A stretch of 23,275 nucleotides of DNA from Penium margaritaceum (GCA_023375785.1 SZWC01006791.1:63055-86329); one strand, 5' to 3'; positions 1-9,642 are shown, counted from the stretch's first letter. Program-made: numbers and translations. Notes: generated from the letters alone by a model not told the origin.

Positions 1-1545
1 CACAAGTCCGTGTGGACCAGCTCCAACACCTCCTTCGCACGCTCCCCTGCTCCAGAGAACGCCTCCCGGTGCTGCTTCCCCTCCAAACAGCCGATGCACA
101 ACTGCTGCTCAAAGTTAGAGATGGTAGGCAGGTCACGCACCATCTGCTTTTCTTGAAGCTGCTGCAAGGCGCGCATGCCGATGTGGCCGTAGCGCGCATG
201 CCAGATCTCGCCATCTGTCACCTGCACCACTACTGCAAGACTCTGCTCACGCGGGATCTTGGTCGCCCCCAACAGGCGGTACTTGTCGCCCTCCTTCACC
301 GACCTGGCCAACTCCTCTCCTGTATCCTTGTTCAGGATGTAGCCATAGTCATCATCAAAGGCAACGCGCAGTCCTGTATTTGTAAGAGAGGACACTGAAA
401 GGAGGTTGAAAGTAGCATCAGGTACATAGAGCACGCCATGGAAAACTCCTACTTCAATGCCACGCGGGGTCTCCAACCACATATCCACAATCCCAATCTC
501 CTCAGCATACACCACCCGATCATCACCCAAAGCAATCGGACGGGGGGGAATGGAGAGCAGTTGTGTGAACCACTCCTTGTGGTGCGTCAGAATCTAGGTA
601 CACCCCGAGTCCTTGTACCACGCCAGATCCACCTTTTCCTTCTACGACATGTCAGACTTTGCCATGAACAGGCGGTCGCGCACCTCCTTGGCGACGTTCA
701 TGTTGCCAAAATGGCGGACGCTAGTCTGGTTCCACTGCTGCTGCTGCTGCTGGCATTGTTGAGACTGCTGCTGCTGTTGCTTTGGAGATTGCTGCTTTTG
801 CCGCTGCTGCTGCTGCTCCTTCTAGTCCCTCTTGAACTTGAAGTACTCTTTCTTGTAGTGCCCCTCTTTCTGGCAATAGTGGCACTTGCCCTTCTTCTTG
901 CCTCTCTGCTGCCTGGACTCCTGTTGCTGCTGGTTGCGTGAGCCCATGACCATGAAAGCTGCTTCACTGCTGCTGCTGCTGCCGCCATTGCGCTTTGTTG
1001 CATTGCGACATAGTTCCACCTGCACCAAGTGCGTGTAGATGAAGTCGAGGTCGAGAGTCGCCTGGCACTCCAACGTCTCTCGCACCGTGTCGTAGCTGGT
1101 TGGGAGTCCCCTCAGCAAGAGGAGGATGAAGCGCGTCTCTTCTACGGGGTTTTCGGCCGCTCTCAGCTGCTTCGCCAGCTCCTTTGCCCTGTCCAGATAC
1201 GCCTCCATCCCTTCACCACCCTGCATTTTAAGCGCCATCATCTTTTCCTCCAAAAGTATGAGGAATGCAGGATCCTTGCTCTCATACTTCTTGCACAACG
1301 TGTCCCACCCCTCCTTTGCAGTAGCCTTGTCACTCACGTACTGAAGATGCGGGTTGGAGATGGTGTTGACAAGCAACCTGTAGGCCTGCCTGTGGAACTG
1401 GAGCCGGCTCGTCGCCGCTCACCACCTCCCAGAAGCCCCTCTCCTCCAAAATGAGGCGGGTACGGATCTTCCAAAACGTGAAGTTGGCGCGTCCCTCTAG
1501 CCTCTCCAAAGGCTGGGCTGCTGTTCCAACGCCAGGTGCTGCCAT
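1..1545 (-). pseudogene. A1 gag-pol (gag, protease, pre-integrase, integrase start), broken
   Basis: Minus-strand copia polyprotein. The start at 1545 opens the LERLEGRANFTFWKIRTRL block typical of a copia gag N-terminus. A deletion of about 118 bp relative to A5 near 1385 shifts the frame. From 1376 down to 1 the rest lies in one frame, broken by TAG at 822-824 and near 647 (both CAG-to-TAG relative to A5) and at 594-596. The knuckle near 850-890 reads CHYC-QKEGH-YKKEY, so its last Cys has become Tyr. The protease motif (near 605) is DSGCT, the expected DSG. From 593 to the window edge the frame is open for about 197 codons, covering the pre-integrase segment, the HHCC zinc region (CIGC) and the HTDL segment with the first catalytic Asp. 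It is the best preserved copy over this stretch. Confidence 0.85.
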
Positions 1546-1867
1546 TTTGAGCCTTGGTGATGCTCAGCGCTGCCCTTGGATGGCGGCGCTACCCCTGCTT
1601 CTGCTGCTGCTTCTGCCAGAAATCTGTCTGGCAGAAAATGGACTGTAGATGCCAGTAGACAGGGAATTTATAAAAGTTGAGCCCACCACTGGAGAATTCA
1701 GCTCAAAGCCTTTCAGATCGACCCATAAAACAGGGTCATCAACATGGGATTTTGAAAGATATGCCCTCTTGAAAACAGGGTATGCTTCTGCTCCTACTCC
1801 AACTCAGACCAGCCAGCTTGCAAACGGCGTTTCTCCCGAACGAATCAATGGAATGCAAATATTTTTG
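1546..1867 (-). other. A1 untranslated leader (partial)
   Basis: Non-coding segment between gag and LTR, matching the A5 leader (roughly 18090-18413) on the opposite strand. The 65-residue and 77-residue frames here are not conserved between copies. The part carrying the PBS is lost at the N at 1868. Confidence 0.7.
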
Positions 1868-1868
1868 N
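1868..1868. other. Single-N assembly junction
   Basis: One N joins the family A leader (as near 18090 in A5) directly to mid-LTR (as near 17617 in A5). About 470 bp that lie between these points in A5 are absent. A zero-length scaffold join is more likely than a real one-base ambiguity. Confidence 0.75.
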
Positions 1869-2444
1869 GCCATGGAGGCTAAGGCTCACACACTAGAGTC
1901 CATAATCTCACACAAGGGAGGAAATCAGCCTAGCAATCAGGCTGACCACTCACACACGACCTAGAGAGCTAGAGAATGCTCTCATGGCACATTCCTAGTG
2001 GTCACATAACCCACAAACCCATGGAGAATCACCATGTGTCCATGGCTAGCACACAAGGATCTCACCTCACCTAAAAAGTAAGGAGAGGTACCTATATTCT
2101 AGTCAGCACACTCTGACAAGGCAATCCTAAGACCAAGGACCTTTTTGGATATTTCTCCCATCAGGTCTTGACCCTGGACCTCTTGCCTTTTTCTTTTCTC
2201 AGGCTAAGGCATGGAGCCATCACCCATGCCCACCCAGACATCGACGGTCCATGACCCTTGAAACTTCGAAAATTCATATCTCCCAATCCGACCGTGGATC
2301 GGCCTCAAACTTCGACCGTAGACATTTTGGTGCCTGATCTTTCCAATGGTGAAGTCAGATTGACAATCGGAGTAGGCATCTCGTACATTCCTGGAACTTG
2401 CTCCTGTGGATCTGAAAGTGAGCCGGATGGCTCCTTTCCCAACA
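1869..2444 (-). repeat. A1 5' LTR (family A), about 576 of 738 bp
   Basis: Aligns with the LTR at 10405-10982 and with the reverse of 17041-17617. It ends in CCCAACA, the complement of the TGTTGGG start of the A5 LTR. It keeps the TCAGCCT/AGGCTGA hairpin near 1926 and the GAGAGC/GCTCTC inverted repeat. Confidence 0.9.
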
Positions 2445-2668
2445 CATTGAAATTGTCAATGCTACCGTCTTGCTTCTTCACTTGGAGGACCTACTTAGAT
2501 CCCACCATGTGGGCCTTGTCAAGTCTATCCACTAGTACCCTTGTACCGTTCTCCGCAATGGATACAAGCTCGTTCTCCACTATCTCCGTCCACTTGGCTG
2601 CATCTACGCCATGCAGCGCCTCCACCATTGTGGATCGCTCTCTGAGCCATACCCAACCAGCTAAGTGT
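2445..2668 (-). pseudogene. Copia reverse transcriptase N-terminal fragment
   Basis: The minus strand reads DAAKWTEIVENELVSIAENG, then LVD, and GSK*V followed by KKQDGSIDNF. This is the conserved entry of copia RT (a block of D-A-KW...EL-S---N-TW-LV, then KWV-K-K---DG-I---KA), with TRV in place of TWV and a stop where Trp is expected. Family A's block at this site is different (LDNGTWELTE), so this belongs to family B or a third family. It is cut on the left by the A1 LTR and on the right by the LTR-B start at 2669. Confidence 0.7.
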
Positions 2669-3247
2669 TGACCTGATATGCTCCTTGTCCATGGCTGATA
2701 TTTGGACAGGCACAGGACGGACTAGGCATGCATTGCTCCCTTGGAGTAAGTCCCCTAAGTCTGGTCCAGATAGACAAGGCATGCACTGCTTGTTTGGAGT
2801 AGCTTCCCTTGGTCTAATCTGGATAGTATAGCCAGCAAACACTACCTATGAGAACTCCTTGTAGCTTAGACGTTCCAGAGTTGATCTGTGGAGCGAGAGG
2901 TCACAGGGTCGAATCCCAGCCCGGTGACTAATTATCTTTGTGGCCAAAAGGGGGACAGGAAAGGTTCTAAGAGACATCTTAGAACATTCCAAGGTCCTTC
3001 TTGGTGGCGGGCGCCATGTGGAGGTTAGAGGGAGCGCCATGTAGGCAGTGGGGATGACGCAATCCAGATTGCCCCCAAAGTGGCTCATCTAAGGAGCTAG
3101 TGCACGCCTAGGCTAGAGGCTGGCTCTAGGACTACAAGTACCCGTCAGTTGCCTGTCATTGAGTACAGTTCGTACCTTTGAGACTCGTCACACAGTTGTC
3201 CACCAATTGCAGACACTAAAGAAGTATTGGTTTGGTCTAAGCCCCAG
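2669..3247 (+). repeat. Family B LTR, copy 1
   Basis: Starts TGACCTGATATG and is alignable over its length with 16460-17034, which lies just after a copia RNase H and purine-rich tract; that placement identifies the sequence as an LTR. By eye the two copies differ by roughly 10-12%. The true 3' end is not determined, because the other copy is cut at 17040 by the A5 insertion. It may be a solo LTR or the 5' LTR of the same element that ends at 17040; both are in plus orientation. The TATA-like site of copy 2 is degraded here (ACTACAAG). Confidence 0.75.
2862..2916 (+). promoter_or_regulatory. tRNA-like A-box/B-box pair inside LTR-B (copy 1)
   Basis: TAGCTTAGACG at 2862-2872 resembles the tRNA A-box, and GGGTCGAATCC at 2906-2916 matches the B-box consensus GGTTCGANTCC except at one base. 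The 33-nt gap is typical of a tRNA gene. GTCAC/GTGAC flank the T-arm-like segment. It looks like a tRNA or SINE-head fossil captured in the LTR. Activity is not shown. Confidence 0.5.
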
Positions 3248-3431
3248 GAGATTGCTCCTCGCGTGAAAGTGACCAGGTGCTAAGGACACAGTGCAAGGAT
3301 GTGATTCCTATGAACTGCTCATTGTGGAACCTTGGCTCTGGGGTTGATATCATCTCTTGGTTGCAAGACCAAGAGCGGTTGGCGGGAACCATTGTGTCCG
3401 AACCCGTTTTCTAGACCGTTGCCTCATGCAG
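3248..3431. other. Unassigned segment between LTR-B and A2
   Basis: No coding similarity seen. It may hold the rest of LTR-B and part of the B leader. The minus strand around 3310-3350 has a degenerate resemblance to an iMet PBS (TGATATCA then AGAGCCAAGG, split by a few bases), but no LTR edge supports it. The boundary with A2 is where family A integrase similarity stops. Confidence 0.4.
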
Positions 3432-4439
3432 GTTAACTGTTTTGGCCCAAAAGTTGTAGGTGAGCCGAGCCGCATGCAGCATCAAGCGCGCCGACTCAAT
3501 GATTGTACGATTGGCGCATTTTGCCTCGCCATTGTGCTGCGGCAAGTATGGCGCGGTGCGCTGCGCCTTGGTGCCTGCTGGTGCAAGGTAGTCCCAGAAC
3601 TCCTTGCTCAGGTACTCTCCACGGCAATTGCTTTGCAGCACCTTGATTTCATTGCTAGTATGGTTCTCCACCATGGCATTGAACTCCTTAAACCTACCAA
3701 AGCACTAGTCCTTGGAGGAAAGGAAGTACATAGCATTATAACGACAGAAATCATCAATGAAGGTGAGAAAAAACGTAGAGCCTCCTTCTCACGATCCCCT
3801 GCTCCCAAGAACGCCTCGCGTTGGTACCGATGCATAACTACTGCTCAAAGTTAGAGATGGTGGGCAAGTCATGCACCATCTCCTTCATTTGAAGTTGCTG
3901 CAAGGCACGCATGGCAATGTGACCATAGCATGCATGCGAGACTTTGCCATCTGTCGTCCACACCACTACTTCAAGACTTTCCTCACGTGGGATCTTGGTC
4001 GCCCCCAACAGGCGGTACATGTCGCCTTCCTTCACCGACCTGGCCAGCTCCTCTCCATTTTCCTTGTCGAGGATGTAACCATAGTCATCGTCAAAGACGT
4101 CTCGCAGTCGTGTGTTGGTGTGAGAGGACCCTAAAAAAGATTCAACGCAGTATTAGGTACGTACAGCACACCATGGAATACTCCCACTTCAATGCCACGT
4201 GGGGTCTCCAACTACATCTCACCAATCCCAATCCCCTCAGCATACACCACACAATCATCACCCAAAGCAATCAGACGGAGGGGAATGGAGAGCAGGTGCA
4301 CAAACTAATCCTTGTGCTACGTCAGGCTCTTGGTAAACCCTGGGTCCTTTTACCATGCCAGATCCGCCTTCTCCTTCTACGACAGATCAGACTTCAGCAT
4401 GAAGAGGCGGTCGCGTACCTCCTTGGCCACGTTCATGTT
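3432..4439 (-). pseudogene. A2 protease, pre-integrase and integrase remnant
   Basis: Minus-strand pol remnant. The protease motif near 4350 reads KDPGFTKS, with Ser of DSG replaced by Pro and a TAA in place of the preceding Tyr codon. The pre-integrase segment (about 3838-4175) keeps ALQQLQMKEM without the TAG seen in A4 and A5. Two deletions relative to A5 affect integrase: about 20 bp after the first Cys of the zinc region near 3830, and about 57 bp near 3770 that removes the HTDLCGP segment with the first catalytic Asp. At 3432-3674 the frame is open, but the second Asp block reads SNCRGEY (Asp to Asn) and the Glu block NGEAKCANR (Glu to Lys). All three catalytic positions are lost. Confidence 0.8.
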
Positions 4440-5398
4440 GCTTTAATGGTGCAAGCCGGTGTGGTTCTGCTGCTACTGCTCGTGTTCCTAACGTTGTTGT
4501 GACAGTTGTTGCTGTTGTTGTGGAGATTGCTGCTTTTCCTACTGCTGCTGCTGCTCCTTCTGGTCCCTCTTAAACTTGAAGCACTCTTTCTTGTAGTGCC
4601 CCTCTTTCTGGCAATAGTGGCACTTGCCCTTCTTCTTGCCTTTCTGCTGCCCAGACTGCTGCTGCTACTGGTTGCGTGAGCCAATGGCCATGAAAGGTGC
4701 TTCATTGCTGCTGTTGCCACCATTGCAGTTTGCAGCATTGCGATGCAGTTCTACCTTGACCAGGTACGTGCACGTGAAGTCCAGGTCGAGAGTTGGCTCG
4801 CATTCGAACGTCTCTCGCACTGTGTCATAGCTCGTTGGGAGTCCCCTCACCAAGAGGAGGACAAAGCGCGTATCTTCCATAGGGTTACTAGCCGCTTTCA
4901 GCTGCTTTGCCAGCTCCTTTCCCCTCTCCATGTACGCCTACATCCCTTCGCCACCCTGCATTTTCAACTCCATCATCTTCTCCTCCAAAACATGAGGAAT
5001 GCAGGATCCTTGCTCTCATACTTCTTGCACAACGTTTCCCATCCCTCTTTTGTATTAGCCTTGTAACTCTAATACTCAAAATGAGGGTTGGAGATGGTGT
5101 TGACAAGCAGCCTGTAGGCCTGCTTGTTTTTCTTCTTCCACTCCTCATATGCCGCCGCTACAGTTGTAGATGAAATTGTATCTGCTACACCTTTCTGCGG
5201 CGTCTTTCCCGCCACCACCTCCGCTGCGTTGATGCCTTTTGCTTGTGGAGGCGGAGCGCGCTTGTCGCCGCTCACCACCTCCCACAAGCCCCTCTCTTCC
5301 AAAAGAAGGCGGGTACGGATCTTCCAAAACGTGAAGTTGGTACGTCCTTCCAGCCTCTCCAAGGGCTGGGCTACTATGACAACGCTAACTTCTGCCAT
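4440..5398 (-). pseudogene. A2 gag, broken
   Basis: Minus-strand gag. ATG at 5396-5398 opens the LERLEGRTNFTFWKIRTRLL block and stays open to a stop at 5069, after the SNPHFEY segment. A second open stretch (4665-4931) carries the LVRGLPTSYDTVRETFE block. A zinc knuckle near 4575-4620 is intact (CHYCQKEGHYKKEC), unlike in A1 and A5. A CAG-rich glutamine tract (about 4440-4560) follows. Between the open stretches there are stops and indels. Gag would form the particle and bind RNA; this copy cannot make a full product. Confidence 0.8.
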
Positions 5399-6050
5399 TT
5401 TAAGCTTTGGTGTTGCTCAACGCTGTCCTTCAGTGGTCACGCTACCCTTGCTTTTGCTGTTGCTCTGCTAGAAATCTGTCTAACAGTAAACAGACTAAAG
5501 AGGCCAGTAGACTGGGAATTTGGAAAACTTGAGCCCATCACTGGAAAATTGAGGTTCAGCTCAAAACTTTTCAGATAGATCCATACTACATGGTCATCAA
5601 CAAGGGATTTTTGGAGATATGCCCTTCTAAAATCAGGGTTGCTACTACTCCTACTCCAGCTCAGACCAGCGAGCTTCTAAACAATGTTTCTCCCATACGT
5701 ACTGATAGAATGCAAATATTTTTGCACCAATGGAAAGCTTAGGAAAATACACTTCAATTTGCATATGCTACTTTCTAAACTTAACAACAAAACAAGAGAG
5801 TTATGGTCATCACAAGGCGACTGTCTTACTCAAAGAGAAGAGTGCAACCCTGGCCGACCTGGTTTATAGCATAACTCTCAATCCGACTGTTGGATCTTTA
5901 AAACCATGGGCTTGCTGGAAACCATGTCTCTTGAACTTGAGGATCCAGTGGTCGATCGTCAAATTTAGTGAAGGTTTCACCCTAACCAGTCACTCTAAAA
6001 GTGACAAACTGTGCCTGCTGAAAGTGGCAGAACTTGGCTTTTATACCAAG
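5399..6050 (-). other. A2 untranslated leader with PBS
   Basis: About 650 bp between gag and LTR, aligning with the A5 leader (17779-18413). Scattered small frames are not conserved between copies. The iMet PBS lies at its right end. Confidence 0.7.
6036..6048 (-). other. A2 primer-binding site (iMet-tRNA type), diverged
   Basis: GGCTTTTATACCA on the plus strand is the reverse complement of TGGTATAAAAGCC, two bases from the plant copia PBS TGGTATCAGAGCC. Two bases separate it from the LTR end at 6051. Confidence 0.75.
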
Positions 6051-6718
6051 TGTTGGAACTGCACAAAAGAGGGAGCCTTGGACCAGTGAACATGTGGGAC
6101 TCGACCGGCATCACTTGTGCCAAAGAGTGGTTATTGAATCACTCCAACAGATGGAGTAAACATAGAGCTAGAGCGTGGGCAAGTCAGCCCCCTCACAAGC
6201 CACACCACTTAATCATGGAGGCTAAGGCTCACACACTTGAGTCCATAATCTCGCACAAGAGAGGAAATCAGCCTAGCAATCAGGCTGACCACTCACACAC
6301 GACCTACAGAACTAGCAAATGCTCTCATGGCACACTCCTAGTGGTCACATCACCCACAATGCCATGGAGAATCCCCATGTATCCATGGCTAGCACAAAAG
6401 GATCTCATCTCACCTAAAATGTAAGGAGAGGTACCTTTTGCCTAGTCAGCACACTCTGACTAGGCAAGCCAAGAATCTAGGACCTTTCTGGATGTTTCTC
6501 CCATCAGGTCTTGATCCTCAACCTCTTGCCTTTTTCTTTTCTCAGGGTAAGGCATGGAGCCATCGCCCATGGTCACCCAGATATCGGTTGTCGATCACCC
6601 TAGAAACTTCGAAAATTCATGTCTCCCAATTAGATTGTTGGATGGGCCTGAAACTTGAACCGCAGATATTTTGCCACTTCATCTTTCCAATGAAGAAGTC
6701 GGATTGATAATTGGATCA
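6051..6718 (-). repeat. A2 5' LTR (family A), outer end truncated
   Basis: Starts TGTTGGAACTG next to the PBS and follows the family A LTR to about 6718, where it stops about 70 bp short of the expected CCAACA terminus. The TCAGCCT/AGGCTGA and GTCAG/CTGAC hairpins are kept; the GAGAGC/GCTCTC repeat is degraded. Confidence 0.85.
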
Positions 6719-6765
6719 GTCACCTTTGCGCGTTTGGCAGCTTTGCGCACATGCACGTGCCTAAG
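6719..6765 (+). pseudogene. Family A integrase scrap (47 bp), plus strand
   Basis: Reads GHLRAFGSLAHMHVPK-like codons, matching A5 at about 20819-20866. It sits between the truncated A2 LTR and the A3 gag/protease, both on the minus strand, so it marks a rearrangement or a double truncation. Confidence 0.65.
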
Positions 6766-7799
6766 ACACGCTAGATGCACCTTCCCCTTCCATGACATGT
6801 TAGACTTTGCCATGAAGAGGCGGTCGCGTACCTCCTTGGCCACGTTCATATTGCCAAAATGGCGCACGCTGGTCTGGTTCTGCTATTCCTACTGCTGCTA
6901 GTGCTGAAGCTGCTGTGACTGCTGCTGCTACTGCTATTGTGGAGATTGCTGCTTTTGATGCTCTTGCTGCCGCTCCTTCTGGTCTATCTTGAACTTGGAG
7001 CACTCTTTCTTGAAGTGCCCCTCTTTATGGCAATAGTGGCACTTGCCTTTCTTCTTACCTCTCTACTACATAGACTGCTGCTGCTGCTCGTTGCGTGAGC
7101 CCATGGCCATGAAAGCTGCTTCACGGCTGTCGCTGCCATTGCGATTCGCTACACTATGACGCAATTCTACCTGCACCACATGCGTGCAAATGAAGTCCAG
7201 GTCCAGGGTTGGCTGGCAGTCCAACGTCTCTCGAACCGTGTCGTAGCTCGCTGGGAGATCCCTCAGCAAAAGAAGGATGAAGTGCGTCCGGCTGCTTTCA
7301 GCTCCTTTACCAGCTCCTTTGCCCTGTCCAAGTAGGCCTCCATCCCTTTGCCACCCTGCATTTTTCAGGCCATCATCTTCTCCTCCAAAAGCATGAGGAA
7401 TGCAAGATCCTTGCTTTCATACTTCTTGCACAATGTGTCCCATCCCTCTTTTGCAGTAGCCTTGTCACTCACGTATTAAGAATACAGATTAAAGATGGTG
7501 TTGACAAGTAGTCTGTATACCTGCCTATCTTTCTTCTTCCACTCCTCATATATCACTGCTTCACTTGTAGATGAGCTTCAAACTGCTGCACTTTTCTCCA
7601 ACGTCTTCTCCGCTACCACCACCACTAGAGTGACGCCTTTTGCTTGTGGAGGCGGAGCGCGCTTGTCGCCGCTCACCACCTCCCACAAGCCCCTCTCCTC
7701 CAAAAGGAGGGAGGTAGGGATCTTCCAAAACGTGAAGTTGGCGCATCCTTCCAGCCTCCCTAAGGGTTGGGCTGCAGTTACCACGCCTGCTGCTGCCAT
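6766..7799 (-). pseudogene. A3 gag, broken
   Basis: ATG at 7797-7799 starts MAAAGVVTAAQPLGRLEG, the same N-terminus as A5. The first frame closes at 7578. Frameshifts and a local deletion near 7290 follow, then an open stretch (7066-7269) with LRDLPASYDTVRETLDCQPT. The knuckle near 7000-7045 is a valid CX2CX4HX4C (CHYCHKEGHFKKEC). A glutamine tract in a CAG/CAA run lies at about 6890-6975. The MNVAKEVRDRLFMAKSNMS segment near 6800-6860 is the linker before the protease, where the copy ends. Confidence 0.8.
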
Positions 7800-8444
7800 T
7801 TTGAGCTTTGGTGATGCTAAACGCTACCCTCGAGTGGCGGTGCTACCCCTGCTTCTGTTACTGCTTCTGCTAGAAATCTATCTGATAGAAAATGGACAGG
7901 AGAGGCCAGCACACTGTGAATGTGGAAAAAATGAGCCCTCCACTAGAGAATTCAGCTGAAAACCGTTCAGATAAACCCATAAAACAGGGTCATCAACAGA
8001 GGATTTTCAGAGATATGCCCTTTTGAAAACAAGGTATGGTGCTGCTTCTACTCCAGCTTACACCAGCCAGCTTGTAAACGGGATTTATCCCAAAAGTACC
8101 AATGGAATGCAAATGGTTTTAGAACAATATAAAGCTTAGGAAAAATACTTCAATTTGCATGTGCTTTGTTTTTAACTTGACAAAGAAATGAGAGTTATGG
8201 TCATCAGAAGGCGTCAATCTTACTCAGGGAGAAGAGTGTAGTCCTGGCCGACCTCTTTTTGAGCATAACTCTCAATCCAACCATTGGATGTTCACGATCG
8301 TGGGCTCGTTTGAAAGCTTGTCTCTTGACCTTAAAGACCCCGTGGTGGATGGTCAAATTAAGTGGAGGTTCTACCCTAACCCATCACTCTCAAAGTAACA
8401 GCCTATGCTGGCTGAAACTGGCAGAACTTGGCTCTGATACCAAG
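7800..8444 (-). other. A3 untranslated leader with PBS
   Basis: Non-coding leader similar to those of A2 and A5. No conserved frame is seen. The PBS lies at the right end. Confidence 0.7.
8430..8442 (-). other. A3 primer-binding site, exact iMet-tRNA type
   Basis: GGCTCTGATACCA is the exact reverse complement of TGGTATCAGAGCC, the usual plant copia PBS for initiator Met-tRNA, two bases from the LTR start at 8445. It is the only PBS in the window with no mismatch. Confidence 0.85.
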
Positions 8445-9161
8445 TGGTGGAACTGGAGGAGAGAGGGAGCGTTGGAGCAACAAACATGTGGGACTTGAAG
8501 GGTATCTCTTGTGCTGAACTATAAATGATGTACATATAAAGCTTGAGCTTGTGCAAGTCTGCCTTCTCACAAGCCATACCAATTAGCCATGGAGGCTAAG
8601 GCTTACACACAAGAGTCCATAATCTCACACAAGAGAGGAAATCAGCGTAGCAATAAGGCTGACCTCTCACACATGACCTAGAGAGCTAGAGATTACTCTC
8701 ATGGCACACTCCTCATGGTCACATAACCCACAATCCCATGGAGAATCGTCATGTGTCTATGCCTAGCACACAACAATCTTACTCAACCTAAATTGTAAGG
8801 AGAGGTACCATTTTCCCGTCACCACACTCTGACAAGGCAACCCAAAAATCTATGACTTTTTTGGATATTTCTCCCATCAGGTCTTGACCCTGGACCTCTT
8901 GCTTTTTCCTTTTAATAGGCTAAGGTATGGAGCCATCGCCCATGGTCAACCTGATACCGGCAGTCGACGACCCTGGAAACTTTGAAAATTTGTTTCTCCC
9001 AATCCGAGTGTTGGATCCACGTCAAACTTGGACCTTAGACATTTTGCCACCTCTACTTTCAAATAGTTGAGTCAGATTGACGATCAGAGAACGCATATGG
9101 TAGTTTCCTGGAACTTGCTCGTGTAGACCTAAAACCGAGCTGGATGGTATTCATCCCAACA
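8445..9161 (-). repeat. A3 5' LTR (family A)
   Basis: A 717-bp LTR running TGGTGG...CCCAACA; the inner terminus carries one change from TGTTGG. It is full length apart from small indels, and clearly more diverged from A4 and A5 than those are from each other. A TATA-like TTTATATG (minus strand) is found near 8535. Confidence 0.85.
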
Positions 9162-9642
9162 TCAAGGCTCAACAGACCACGCCATACTCGCTGTAGTAGA
9201 ACGGCGTAGCACAACGCAGAAACAGACCATCATTGAGTAGGCGCGATCCATGCTGCACGTGGCTTGCCTCACCTATGACTTCTAGACCAAAGTAGTTAGC
9301 ACTGCGGTGTACATCAAGAACCGCAGTCCAACCAAGGCCCTAAAGCATATGACGCCGTACAAGGTGTGGTTTTGGCAAGAAGCGGAGCGTAGGCTATCTT
9401 TGCACGTTTGGCAGCCTGGTGCACATGCATGTCTCCAAGGAGAAGTGGCACAAATGGGACGCGAAGAGGGCATAGATGCTTATCATGGGCTATGACATGG
9501 CAAGCAAGGCGTATCATCTCTACAAGAGGGATACTGGCCACATCATCATCTCTAGGGATGTTTTTAGCAAAAGAATCGTCATCGGCACCAACATCATCTA
9601 CAAAGAGGCTATAGAACCAGCAATAGATGAAGCACTGGGAGC
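9162..9642 (+). pseudogene. Family A integrase fragment (A6), fused to element B
   Basis: Plus strand, aligning with A5 from about 20588 (IKAQ block) to about 21076 (after the IVCEEA segment). Multiple stops replace Gln and Trp codons near 9190-9300, and there is a frameshift near 9370. From 9476 the frame is open (MLIMGYDMASKAYHLYKRDT) and continues without a stop into family B integrase. Its left edge is the A3 LTR terminus. Confidence 0.75.

Larger units (their letters stand above)
1..2444 (-). mobile_element. Family A copia element A1, 5' half, cut by the window edge
   Basis: On the minus strand this reads from a 5' LTR (right side, ending at 2444 with the terminal CCCAACA) through leader, gag, protease and pre-integrase to the start of integrase, where the window begins. 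Order and sequence match the plus-strand copy at 17041-23275. The right edge is followed by CATTG, a possible half of a target-site duplication whose partner is outside the window. A single N at 1868 joins the leader directly to the middle of the LTR, so the PBS and about 160 bp of LTR are missing here. Confidence 0.85.
3432..6718 (-). mobile_element. Family A copia element A2, truncated at both ends
   Basis: Minus-strand order: truncated 5' LTR (6051-6718), PBS, leader, gag, protease, pre-integrase, and integrase up to the FWA-TV segment at 3432, where similarity stops abruptly. RT, RNase H and the 3' LTR are absent. No target-site duplication is visible because neither end is native. More diverged from A4 and A5 than they are from each other, with many stops and indels. 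Confidence 0.8.
6766..9161 (-). mobile_element. Family A copia element A3, 5' end only
   Basis: Minus-strand 5' LTR, PBS, leader and gag, ending abruptly in the protease-side linker at 6766. All downstream pol and the 3' LTR are missing. The LTR edge at 9161 directly abuts plus-strand family A integrase sequence, so A3 apparently inserted into another family A copy and then lost its 3' half. Confidence 0.8.

Noticed and set aside
438-941. Plus-strand frame with a long Leu-rich stretch resembling membrane segments
   Set aside because: It is the antisense reading of the CAG tract in A1 gag (CTG gives Leu). Gag runs on the minus strand.
2880-2940. A functional tRNA gene in LTR-B
   Set aside because: A and B boxes are good, but the acceptor stem pairs poorly and one B-box base is off, so I report only a tRNA-like remnant.
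3300-3380. Additional iMet PBS and LTR edge at about 3310-3350
   Set aside because: Resemblance requires an internal insertion and no TG/CA LTR terminus or family A LTR sequence lies beside it.
5570-6050. Host coding exon in the A2 leader (open frames of 60-119 residues)
   Set aside because: The frames are not kept in the matching leaders of A1, A3 and A5, and they carry no motif.
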